Positions 30,338 to 38,420 of a stretch of DNA of 64,000 nucleotides are shown here, piece after piece (positions within the stretch are counted from its first letter, which is position 1; the number at the start of each line of letters is the position of its first letter). Origin of the DNA: Streptomyces fructofermentans (lineage in GTDB: Bacteria; Actinomycetota; Actinomycetes; Streptomycetales; Streptomycetaceae); contig NZ_BMWD01000008.1 in NCBI RefSeq assembly GCF_014651055.1, positions 124,001 through 188,000 of the forward strand, given 5' to 3'. Made by a program: the position numbers and the translations under genes. The notes beneath the pieces were generated by a model. That model did not search any database and was not told where the DNA came from. It was given only the letters and a program-made list of their open reading frames with translations.

Positions 30338-31105
30338 ATGAACTCCGTCACCGTCAGAAACCTTCTGGTGCGCGGGATGCTCGCGGGTCTCGCCGCGGGT
30401 GTACTCGCCCTGGTCGTCGCGTACTTCCTCGCCGAACCGCGGGTGGACGAGGCGATCGCCTTCGAGGAGGCCCACGCCCACGAGCACGGCGGGGAGGAAC
30501 TCGTGAGCAGGGCCGTGCAGTCCACCGCGGGCCTCGGCACCGGTGTACTCGTCTACGGCGTGGCGTTCGGCGGCATCGCCGCCCTCGCGTACTGCTTCGC
30601 ACTCGGCAGGATCGGCCGCTTCGGGCCGCGCGCGAGCGCGCTGCTCCTGGCCGCGGGCGGTCTGGTCGCGGTCTACGTCGTGCCGTTCCTCAAGTACCCG
30701 GCGAATCCGCCGGCCGTCGGGGACCCCGACACCCTCGACCAGCGCACCGCGCTGTTCTTCCTGATGATCGTGCTCAGTGTGCTGCTGGCGGTCGCCGCGG
30801 TGATCCTCGGCAAGCGTCTGGCCGGGCGTCTGGGCACCTGGAACGCCACGGTGGCGGCGGGCGCTTCCTACCTGCTGGCCGTCGGCATCGCGTACGCGTT
30901 CCTGCCGTCGTTCGCCGAGGCGCCGGAAGGCTTCCCCGCCACCCTGCTGTGGCAGTACCGCGTGGCGACCCTGGCCATCCAGGCGACCCTGTGGACCGCC
31001 TTCGGCCTGATCTTCGGACTGCTCGCGGAGCGCGTACTGGCGCCCCGCCCGTCGGAGAGCGGGGGGACGACGCCCGACGCGAGGGCAACTCCCGTCGCGC
31101 ACTGA
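30338..31105 (+). CDS. cbtA: CbtA family cobalt transporter
   Basis: 255 residues with about six membrane helices. FEEAHAHEHGGEE near residue 43 is a His/Glu-rich metal-binding loop, and PFLKYPANPPAVGDPDTLDQRTALF is the conserved CbtA signature. Together with CbtB it is predicted to bring cobalt in for cobalamin synthesis. The transport role rests on riboswitch-linked genome context in the family rather than broad biochemistry. A strong hairpin (31117-31156) ends the transcript. Confidence 0.94.
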   Translation: MNSVTVRNLLVRGMLAGLAAGVLALVVAYFLAEPRVDEAIAFEEAHAHEHGGEELVSRAVQSTAGLGTGVLVYGVAFGGIAALAYCFALGRIGRFGPRASALLLAAGGLVAVYVVPFLKYPANPPAVGDPDTLDQRTALFFLMIVLSVLLAVAAVILGKRLAGRLGTWNATVAAGASYLLAVGIAYAFLPSFAEAPEGFPATLLWQYRVATLAIQATLWTAFGLIFGLLAERVLAPRPSESGGTTPDARATPVAH

Positions 31106-31116
31106 CCCGTTCGCTC

Positions 31117-31156
31117 GCGTGAGGCCCCCGGGACCACGGTCCCGGGGGCCTCACGC
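31117..31156 (+). terminator. Strong hairpin terminator after cbtBA
   Basis: A perfect 19-bp G+C-rich stem (31117-31135 with 31138-31156) with a 2-nt centre begins 11 nt after the cbtA stop. There is no U-run. Confidence 0.88.
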
Positions 31157-31230
31157 GTGAGTGGAGGTCCGGCGGGCCACGGCGGGCGGGCGCGCGTGCA
31201 GCCGTACGTGTCACCGGCATTCACAATTTC

Positions 31231-31244
31231 TGGAACACGTTCTA
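31231..31244. promoter_or_regulatory. KstR-type operator TGGAACACGTTCTA
   Basis: It fits the KstR consensus TNNAACNNGTTNNA at every fixed position and differs from the palindromic ideal TAGAAC-N2-GTTCTA at one. It lies 61 nt before the start of a FadE29-like acyl-CoA dehydrogenase gene. KstR is the TetR-family repressor of cholesterol catabolism in mycobacteria and rhodococci; no kstR gene is in this window. Confidence 0.65.
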
Positions 31245-31305
31245 CGGTGTGCGCCGTCAGGACGGAGCGGCCGGGCCCGCGGTCCGGCGGGAGCCAGGAG
31301 GCGCC

Positions 31306-32496
31306 GTGCATCTCGAATACACGCCGGAGCAGCAGCGGTTGCGCACCGAACTGCGCGCCTACTTCGCGGAGCTGGTCCCGGACGCGGTGTACGCCCGCTA
31401 CGGCGACCCGGCGGCGCAGAAGCGCTTCTACCGGGACACCGTGCGCCGCCTGGGCGCGGACGGCTGGCTCGGCGTGGGCTGGCCGAAGGAGTACGGCGGA
31501 CGCGGACTGACTCCGATGGAGCAGTTCATCTTCTTCGACGAGGCGGCCCAGGCCGGTGTGCCACTGCCGCTGATGGCGCTGAACACGGTCGGGCCGACGA
31601 TCATGCAGTACGGCAGCGACGAGCAGAAGGCGTACTTCCTGCCGAAGGTCCTCTCCGGCGAGATCGACTTCGCGATCGGCTACAGCGAGCCCGACGCGGG
31701 CACGGACCTCGCCGCGCTCAGGACCCGTGCCGTCCGCGAGGGCGACGAGAGCACCGGGCACTACACCGTGAACGGCCAGAAGATCTGGACGACCAACGGC
31801 GACACCGCCGACTGGGTGTGGCTCGCCGTCCGGACCGACCCGGACGCCCCGCCCCACAAGGGCATCACGATGCTCCTCGTACCGACCTCGGACCCCGGCT
31901 ACTCGTGCACGATCATCAACACCCTCGCCTCCCACGACACCACCGCCAGCTACTACGAGGACATCCGCGTCCCCGCCTCCCGTCGCGTGGGCGCGGAGAA
32001 CAAGGGCTGGCGGCTGATCACGAACCAGCTCAACCACGAGAGGGTCACCCTCGCCGCGCACGGCACGATGGCCATCCGCGCGCTGCACGACGTCCAGCGC
32101 TGGGCCATGGAGACCAAGCTCGCCGACGGCCGCCGCGTCGTCGACCTCCCCTGGGTGCGCCGACTGCTCGCCCGCACCCACACCCGGCTCGACGCGATGA
32201 AGCTCCTCAACTGGCAGATGGTGAACGCCGTCCAGGACGGCACCCTGACCCCGCAGGACGCGTCGGCGGTCAAGGTGTACGGCTCCGAGGCACGCCGCGA
32301 CGCGTACGCGTGGCTGATGGAGGCCGTCGCCGTGTCCGGAGTCCTCAAGGACGGCTCGGCGGGCGCCGTACTGCACGGAGAACTGGAACGCGGCTACCGC
32401 TCAGCCGTGATCTTCACCTTCGGCGGCGGCAACAACGAGATCCAGCGCGAGATCATCTCGTGGATCGGGCTGGGTATGCCGAGGGTGCGGCGATAG
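31306..32496 (+). CDS. Acyl-CoA dehydrogenase, FadE29/ChsE2-like
   Basis: 396 residues from a GTG after CAGGAGG. It matches FadE29 along its length: LEYTPEQQRLRTELRAYFAEL, LGVGWPKEYGGRGLTPMEQ, FAIGYSEPDAGTDLAALRT, GWRLITNQLNHERV and the terminal FTFGGGNNEIQREIISWIGL. In M. tuberculosis FadE29 joins FadE28 in a heterotetramer that desaturates the C22 pregnene-20-carboxyl-CoA side chain of cholesterol. No FadE28-like gene is next to it, so its partner, if any, is elsewhere. The KstR-type site just upstream supports a steroid role, which remains inference. Confidence 0.88.
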   Translation: MHLEYTPEQQRLRTELRAYFAELVPDAVYARYGDPAAQKRFYRDTVRRLGADGWLGVGWPKEYGGRGLTPMEQFIFFDEAAQAGVPLPLMALNTVGPTIMQYGSDEQKAYFLPKVLSGEIDFAIGYSEPDAGTDLAALRTRAVREGDESTGHYTVNGQKIWTTNGDTADWVWLAVRTDPDAPPHKGITMLLVPTSDPGYSCTIINTLASHDTTASYYEDIRVPASRRVGAENKGWRLITNQLNHERVTLAAHGTMAIRALHDVQRWAMETKLADGRRVVDLPWVRRLLARTHTRLDAMKLLNWQMVNAVQDGTLTPQDASAVKVYGSEARRDAYAWLMEAVAVSGVLKDGSAGAVLHGELERGYRSAVIFTFGGGNNEIQREIISWIGLGMPRVRR

Positions 32497-32569
32497 CCGC
32501 GTTGTGACGAGGCCTTTTGGCATGCCTCCTGCTGCCGGGAATGGTCTGTGGTGCCTGCGGCACGGCACT

Positions 32570-32975
32570 GGATTCCTCACTCGCCGGGACGACGACCCGG
32601 GACGGCGAGCGCTGGACGTACCTGTACGACTCCGTCGGGCGGCACGTGGCGAAGCGGCGACTTGACGACGGGGGAAGCCGTCGCCGACGAGATCCGCTTC
32701 TCCTGGGACGGTACGAGGCCCATCGAGCAGGTCACCCGCGCCGGCCGGGCCACGTCGTGGGACCACCGCCCGGGAGGTCACCAGCCGATGGCCCAGCTCG
32801 ACCGGCCCGGCGCCGGCCGGGACGCGCGCTTCCACGCCATCGTCACCGACCTGTCGGGCGCTCCGTCCAAGCCGGTCTCCGCCGACGGTGAGGTGGCCCG
32901 GCAGCCCCGCACGACCGTGTGGGGGCACCGACGAGGGCCGGGCGCTCGGAGGAGCGTGACCCGGTGCCGACTGTC
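32570..32975 (+). pseudogene. RHS/YD-repeat protein remnant, frameshifted
   Basis: Frame one encodes RDGERWTYLYDSVGRHVAKRRL, a typical RHS core opening (YDxxGR). After about 32668 the homology continues in the next frame with VADEIRFSWDGTRPIEQVTR, then RFHAIVTDLSGAPSKPVSAD and TVWG, the usual RHS order. Homology stops near 32975 and no start, signal or toxin tip is present. It is a short decayed piece of a large RHS gene. The flanks to 33299 hold no gene I can support. Confidence 0.75.
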
Positions 32976-33299
32976 GAGCCCGGTCACAGGCCCGCGGTCG
33001 GCCCGCGACATGACCGGCCGTGGGATCTCGCCGCCCAGGCCAGCCCCGGGGGGTTCCGTGACCACGGCCCGGAGGGAAGGGCCGGAGGGGGCCTGAAGGT
33101 CCGGGCGGTGCCGTTCGAGCACTCCGGCTCGGGGGTTGCGCAGGGGAGGTGTCCGCAGGCCGGAGCGGTGTCGACGTCCATGCTGCCCGGCCTCGCGGCG
33201 CGCCCGACAGGAGGTCCGCACGCCGCCCTTGTGCCGTGCGTCCGGCGCCTGGGGCCGCCCCCGAAGCCGCTCGGCACCGTCCCGGTTCCCGCACTGCGC

Positions 33300-34193
33300 A
33301 TGGCGCCGCCGAGCGATCCCGGTCACACTGCCCACGTGGAAGCCTCCGGCAAGGGCGACCCGGGCCTCTTCGGCCCCCGGTCCGTGACGTGGCAGATGCA
33401 CGGCGATCCGATGATGTGGGTCGCCGGAGTCCGCGCGCTCTACCTCCAGGCCCTGTACCCGCGCGCGGTGCGCGGGGTCATGCAGAACTCCGACTTCCGG
33501 CGCGATGCCTGGGGCCGCCTGATGCGCACCGCCGACTTCGTCGGTACGACGACGTACGGGACGACCGCGGCCGCCGAGCGGGCCGGCGCCCGGGTCCGGA
33601 AGATCCACACCCTGCTCACGGCGACCGACCCCGCCACCGGCGAGCGCTACCGGATCGACGAACCCGGGCTGCTGCTGTGGGTGCACTGCGCCGAGATCGA
33701 CTCCTACCTGCACGTCGTGCGCCGTTCAGGATTCGCGCTCACCGACGCGCAGGCCGACCGCTACATCGACGAACACCGCGTCAGCGCACGACTGGTGGGG
33801 CTCGACCGCGCCGAAGTTCCACGTGACAGGAAGGAGTTGGCTGCCTACTTCGAGCGGATGCGCCCGGAGCTGGCGGCGGGCCCGGAGGCGCGGGACGTCG
33901 ACGACTTCCTGCGCAGTCCGCCGACCCCCGCCCTGCTCGTGCCGGCGCGCGCCCTGCTGTGGCGGCGCGTGGCGGACCTCGCGTACGCCTCACTGCCGCC
34001 GTACGCCCATGAGTTGTACGGAAGGCCCGTACGGCCGCCCGGCACCGTGACGCGGCACCTGCGTCTCACCGGCACCGTCCTGCGCCGCGTTCCCGCACGT
34101 CTGCGCTGGCAACTGCCCCCCAAGCACATTGTCCGGGCCGTGTCACGGCTCGGCCCCGGCTCGCGCCCGGCGCCGTACAAAGTCGGACCATAG
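33300..34193 (+). CDS. MpaB/latex-clearing-type oxygenase family protein (DUF2236)
   Basis: About 297 residues from the ATG at 33300; the start is uncertain because no strong Shine-Dalgarno is seen and a GTG at 33336 is possible. FGPRSVTWQMHGDPMMWVAGVRALYLQAL, HPR-type AVRGVMQNSDFRRDAWGRL and LLLWVHCAEIDSYLHVVRR are hallmarks of the oxygenase MpaB family, all-helical heme b proteins related to rubber oxygenase Lcp. The His of WVHCAEID and the Arg-rich segment are expected near heme. It has no signal peptide, so an intracellular substrate is likely. Its link to nearby lipid or steroid genes is only positional. Confidence 0.85.
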   Translation: MAPPSDPGHTAHVEASGKGDPGLFGPRSVTWQMHGDPMMWVAGVRALYLQALYPRAVRGVMQNSDFRRDAWGRLMRTADFVGTTTYGTTAAAERAGARVRKIHTLLTATDPATGERYRIDEPGLLLWVHCAEIDSYLHVVRRSGFALTDAQADRYIDEHRVSARLVGLDRAEVPRDRKELAAYFERMRPELAAGPEARDVDDFLRSPPTPALLVPARALLWRRVADLAYASLPPYAHELYGRPVRPPGTVTRHLRLTGTVLRRVPARLRWQLPPKHIVRAVSRLGPGSRPAPYKVGP

Positions 34194-34253
34194 CCCGCCA
34201 TACTGGACGGGCCAGGGGAGGGTGCGGCCGGACGACGGGGGCGATCGCGGCAG

Positions 34254-36506
34254 ATGGGGGACACCAGGCTGATCCAGGGCCGGTACCGGTTGCTCGACCT
34301 GATCGGTCGGGGAGGCATGGGCGAGGTGTGGCGGGCCCGGGACGAGTCGCTCGGCAGACAGGTCGCCGTCAAGTGCCTCAAGGCGCCGGGCCGGGACCAC
34401 GACCAGTCCTTCACCCGCGTCCTGCGCGAGCGGTTCCGCCGCGAGGCCCGGGTGGCCGCCGCCCTCCAGCACCGCGGCGTGACCGTCGTCCACGACTTCG
34501 GCGAGGCCGACGGCGTGCTGTACCTGGTGATGGAACTGCTGGACGGCCGCAACCTCAGCCAGCTCCTGGAGGACAACGCACAGCACCCCCTGCCGATCGC
34601 CGACGTCTTGGAGGTCGCCGAGCAGGTGTCCGCCGCCCTGGCCTACACCCATCAACAGGGCATCGTGCACCGGGACCTGAAGCCCGCGAACATCATGCGG
34701 CTCGGCGACGGCACGCTGAAGATCTGCGACTTCGGCATAGCCCGGCTGGGCCACGACATCGGCATGTCGTCCCGACTCACCGGCACCGGCATCGCGATGG
34801 GCACCCCGCACTACATGTCGCCCGAGCAGATCGGCGGCACCCACGTCGACCGGCGCAGCGACCTGTACTCCTTCGGCTGCGTGCTGTACGAGATCGCCAC
34901 CGGGGCACCGCCGTTCGACCTCGGCGACGCGTGGGCGGTCCTCGTCGGCCACCGGGACACGGCGCCCGAACCCCCGCGCAACCGCCGCGCGGACCTGCCC
35001 GGCTTCCTGGAAGAGGTCATCCTGGACCTGCTGGCGAAGGAGCCCGACCGGCGGCCGCAGGACGCCGACGCGGTGGGCCGCCGACTCGGAGCCGGCCGAG
35101 CCCCTTCGGGCTATGTGCCGACCGTGGTGTCCCCGCCCCTGCTCCGGCGGGAGCCCGCGGAGCTGCCGGCGCCGCGCGAGGCCCGCCTGCCGTCCTGGAC
35201 GCGGGGGATGACCACCGGCCACAAGGCGGCGGGCACGGGCCTGCGCGGCACGCCGCCGGACGCCTCCGCCGGCCTCACGGGCGACTGGATCGCGCGCACC
35301 GGCGCCCACGGCACCCCGGAGCCCGTTCCCGCCGAACGGCCCAGGCCCTCGGAGGAGTTGCTCGCCACGCTCGCCGGGCGGCACAGCGCCGGCCTGAGCC
35401 TCGGGCGGCTCGGCCGCTGGGCGGAGGCGGGCGAGGTGCACCGCGCGGTGGCCGCCGAGCGGGAGCACGCGCTGGGGCCGGAGCACCCCGACACGCTCGC
35501 CAGCCGCTACGAGGTGGGTTTCACCCTCAGCCGCACGGGCCGCCCCGCCGACGCGCTGCGCGAGTACACGCACGTCGCCGGCGCCAGGGAGCGCGTGCTC
35601 GGCCCCGAGCATCCGGACACCCTCGCCGCACGGCAGGAGATGGCCTACGTGCAGGGCCGGTTGGGCCGCCACTTCGAGGCGCACCAGCTCTACACCGCCG
35701 TACTGGCCGCCCGGGAACGCGTCATGGGCGCCGACCACCCCGACACCCTGCGCTGCCGCCACAACCTCGCCTTCAACCTCAGCAGGCTCGGCCGCCTGGA
35801 GGACTCGTACCGCATGGCGGGCGAGGTCGCCGAGGCCCGGGCCCGGGTGCTCGGCGCGAACCACCCCGACACCCTCGTCACGCGTTGCGAAGTGGCTTAT
35901 GCACTGGGGCAGTTGGGGCGGTGGCCGGAGGCGCTGCAGACATACCGGGAGGTCGCGGAGGCGCGGGCGAGGGCCCTGGGACCCGACCACCCCGACGCGC
36001 TGGCCGCGCGGTACGAGGTCGGCATCAGCCTCGGCCGGCTCGGCCGCAGCGCGCAGGCGCTGGAGCTGTACCGCGGGCTCGTCGACGACCGTACCCGCGT
36101 CCACGGCGCCGCCCACCCCGAGACGCTGCGCGCCCGGCACGGGGTCGGCGTCAACCTCGGCCGGCTCGGCCGCTGGGAGGAGGCCCTGCTGGAGTCCCGG
36201 GACGTGTGCGCGATCCGCGAGCGGACCATCGGCGCCGACCATCCGGACACCCTGGTGAGCCGCCGCGAGGTCGCCGTCGGCCTGGGCTGGCTCGGCCGCT
36301 GGGCCGACGCGCTCGTCGAGTACCGGCGGGTCGCCGCCGCCCGCGAGCGCGTGCTCGGGGCCGGCCACCCCGACACGCTGGCCAGCCGCAACGACGAGGC
36401 ACACTGCCTGGAACAGCTCGGCCGCGGCGCGGAGGCGGTGGCGCTGTACCGGAAGGTGGCCGCCGTACGGCAGCAGCAGGCGTCCGGAGCGCACCGGCCG
36501 CACTGA
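34254..36506 (+). CDS. Serine/threonine protein kinase fused to C-terminal tetratricopeptide repeats
   Basis: 750 residues. A Hanks-type kinase domain (about 8-275) has the glycine loop LIGRGGMGEVWRARD, VAVKCLK with the ATP-anchoring Lys, catalytic VHRDLKPANIM, DFG in ICDFGIARL and GTPHYMSPEQ. A linker follows. From about residue 370 to 745 there are at least eight 42-residue TPR-like units, each with HPDTLxxR (HPDAL or HPETL twice) and LGRWxEAL. There is no transmembrane helix or PASTA domain, so it is cytosolic. The TPR array probably selects partners. The neighbours give no clue to the substrate. Confidence 0.92.
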   Translation: MGDTRLIQGRYRLLDLIGRGGMGEVWRARDESLGRQVAVKCLKAPGRDHDQSFTRVLRERFRREARVAAALQHRGVTVVHDFGEADGVLYLVMELLDGRNLSQLLEDNAQHPLPIADVLEVAEQVSAALAYTHQQGIVHRDLKPANIMRLGDGTLKICDFGIARLGHDIGMSSRLTGTGIAMGTPHYMSPEQIGGTHVDRRSDLYSFGCVLYEIATGAPPFDLGDAWAVLVGHRDTAPEPPRNRRADLPGFLEEVILDLLAKEPDRRPQDADAVGRRLGAGRAPSGYVPTVVSPPLLRREPAELPAPREARLPSWTRGMTTGHKAAGTGLRGTPPDASAGLTGDWIARTGAHGTPEPVPAERPRPSEELLATLAGRHSAGLSLGRLGRWAEAGEVHRAVAAEREHALGPEHPDTLASRYEVGFTLSRTGRPADALREYTHVAGARERVLGPEHPDTLAARQEMAYVQGRLGRHFEAHQLYTAVLAARERVMGADHPDTLRCRHNLAFNLSRLGRLEDSYRMAGEVAEARARVLGANHPDTLVTRCEVAYALGQLGRWPEALQTYREVAEARARALGPDHPDALAARYEVGISLGRLGRSAQALELYRGLVDDRTRVHGAAHPETLRARHGVGVNLGRLGRWEEALLESRDVCAIRERTIGADHPDTLVSRREVAVGLGWLGRWADALVEYRRVAAARERVLGAGHPDTLASRNDEAHCLEQLGRGAEAVALYRKVAAVRQQQASGAHRPH

Positions 36507-36812
36507 CCCTGACGCCGTCACCGAAGCCCGCCGTCACCGGCAGCACAGCACTGACATCCCTCGGCACCGAAGCCCGCCGGCACCGGCAGCCACGACGCCC
36601 GCCGACACCGACACACGGCCCCGCCGTCCCCAGCCTCGCCCCGCTGCCCCCGCCGCCCCGCCGTCCCGGCCCCGTCCCGTCGCTCGCCCAGCGTGCCCCC
36701 GCGGGTCACGCCGAGCGCTCCCCGCGCGTTGCCGTGGGTGCCCACCCACTCGGCGGCCCGCCGCCTGCGCGCACCCCTGGCCGACCTAGATCACCGCGTG
36801 CTACCAAGAAGC
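36507..36812. other. Intergenic region with a short direct repeat
   Basis: About 300 nt without a gene. GAAGCCCGCCGTCACCGGCA and a near-copy, GAAGCCCGCCGGCACCGGCA, lie 46 nt apart (from 36522 and 36568). The rest is unremarkable G+C-rich spacer that ends in the oxidoreductase promoter region. Confidence 0.5.
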
Positions 36813-38387
36813 ATGCCTGTACACGAGGGACACCGGGAACACGACGTCGTCATCGTAGGAGGAGGCCACAACGGCCTGGTCGCCGCCGCCTATCTGGCCC
36901 GTGCCGGACAGTCCGTGCTGGTCCTCGAACGGCTGGACGCCACGGGTGGCGCGGCCGTCTCCACCCGTCCGTTCGCCGGCGTCGACGCGCGGCTGTCGCG
37001 CTACTCGTACCTGGTCAGCCTGCTGCCCCGGAAGATCGTCCGGGACCTCGGCCTGAACTTCAGGGTGCGCGGCCGCGACGTCTCCTCGTACACACCCACC
37101 GAGCGCCACGGGCGGCCGACCGGACTGCTCGTCGGCGGCGGCGAGCGGCGGACCCGGGAGGCCTTCACCCGGCTGACCGGTTCGGACCGCGACTACACGG
37201 CATGGCGCGGCTTCTACGGAATGACCGGACGCGTCGCCAAGCAGATCTTCCCCACGCTCACCGAACCGCTGCCGAGCCGGGACGAACTGCGCCGCCGCGT
37301 CGACGACGAGGAGGCCTGGCGCGTCCTGTTCGAGGAGCCGCTCGGAACCGCCGTCGAGGACACCTTCGATGACGACCTCGTACGCGGCGTCGTGCTCACC
37401 GACGCGCTCATCGGCACCTTCGCCGACGCCCACGACCCGTCACTGCGGCAGAACCGCTGCTTCCTCTACCACGTCATCGGCGGGGGCACCGGCAACTGGG
37501 ACGTCCCCGTCGGCGGCATGGGGGCGCTCACCGACGCGCTGGCCGCCGCGGCGCGCGGCGCGGGCGCGGTCGTCGCGACCGGCCACGAAGCGGTCCGCGT
37601 GCGCACCGACGGGCGGGCCGCCGAGGTCACCTACCGGACGGCGGACGGCGAGGGGACCGTGGCCGCCCGGCACGTCCTCGTCAACGCCTCCCCGCAGGAG
37701 CTGGCCCGGCTCACCGGCGACGAGCCGCCGGAGCCCGCGGAGGGCGCCCAGCTCAAGGTGAACATGCTGCTCAAGCGGCTGCCCCGGCTGCGCGACACGT
37801 CCGTCGACCCGCGCGAGGCGTTCGCCGGCACGTTCCACATCGCCGAAGGGTACGAGCAGCTCGCGACGGCCCACGCGCAGGCCGCGTCCGGGTCGCTGCC
37901 CGAGGCGCCGCCCTCCGAGATCTACTGCCACTCGCTCACCGATCCGACCATCCTCGGCCCGGACCTCGTCCAGCAGGGCTACCAGACGCTCACCCTCTTC
38001 GGCCTGCACACCCCCGCCCGGCTGTTCGCCCGCGACAACGACGCCGTACGCGAGGAACTGCTCAAGTCGACCCTCGCGCAGCTCGACGCGCACCTGGCCG
38101 AACCGCTCGCCGACTGCCTGGCGACGGACGCCGACGGCCGCCCGTGCATCGAGGCCAAGACCCCCCTCGACCTGGAGCGCGACCTGAGGCTGCCCGGCGG
38201 CAACATCTTCCACCGGGACCTGGCCTTCCCCTACGCCCAGGAGGGCACGGGGCGCTGGGGAGTGGAGACCGCGCACCCGAACGTCATGCTGTGCGGCGCG
38301 GGAGCGGTGCGCGGCGGCGGGGTGAGCGGGGTGCCCGGGCACAACGCGGCCATGGCCGTGCTCGAAGCGCTCGGGCGGAGCCGGTAG
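36813..38387 (+). CDS. FAD-dependent oxidoreductase of the phytoene desaturase-like family
   Basis: 524 residues. The N-terminal dinucleotide fold is VVIVGGGHNGLVAAAYLARAGQSVLVLE followed by RLDATGGAAVS, the classic GMC/CrtI-type FAD motif. The C-terminal FAD signature is NVMLCGAGAVRGGGVSGVPGHNAAM. Members include carotenoid desaturases and many uncharacterised NAD(P)/FAD oxidoreductases. No carotenoid gene is nearby, so a carotenoid role is not supported. The ATG at 36813 gives the FAD motif the usual spacing; no good Shine-Dalgarno is seen, so the transcript may be near-leaderless. It is convergent with the serine hydrolase gene. Confidence 0.87.
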   Translation: MPVHEGHREHDVVIVGGGHNGLVAAAYLARAGQSVLVLERLDATGGAAVSTRPFAGVDARLSRYSYLVSLLPRKIVRDLGLNFRVRGRDVSSYTPTERHGRPTGLLVGGGERRTREAFTRLTGSDRDYTAWRGFYGMTGRVAKQIFPTLTEPLPSRDELRRRVDDEEAWRVLFEEPLGTAVEDTFDDDLVRGVVLTDALIGTFADAHDPSLRQNRCFLYHVIGGGTGNWDVPVGGMGALTDALAAAARGAGAVVATGHEAVRVRTDGRAAEVTYRTADGEGTVAARHVLVNASPQELARLTGDEPPEPAEGAQLKVNMLLKRLPRLRDTSVDPREAFAGTFHIAEGYEQLATAHAQAASGSLPEAPPSEIYCHSLTDPTILGPDLVQQGYQTLTLFGLHTPARLFARDNDAVREELLKSTLAQLDAHLAEPLADCLATDADGRPCIEAKTPLDLERDLRLPGGNIFHRDLAFPYAQEGTGRWGVETAHPNVMLCGAGAVRGGGVSGVPGHNAAMAVLEALGRSR

Positions 38388-38420
38388 CCGACGGCGCGGG
38401 CACCGGCCCTGCGGGCCCGC

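Noticed and set aside
36813..38387. Carotenoid (phytoene) desaturase assignment
   Set aside because: The FAD motifs fit the broad family only, and no other carotenoid gene is present.
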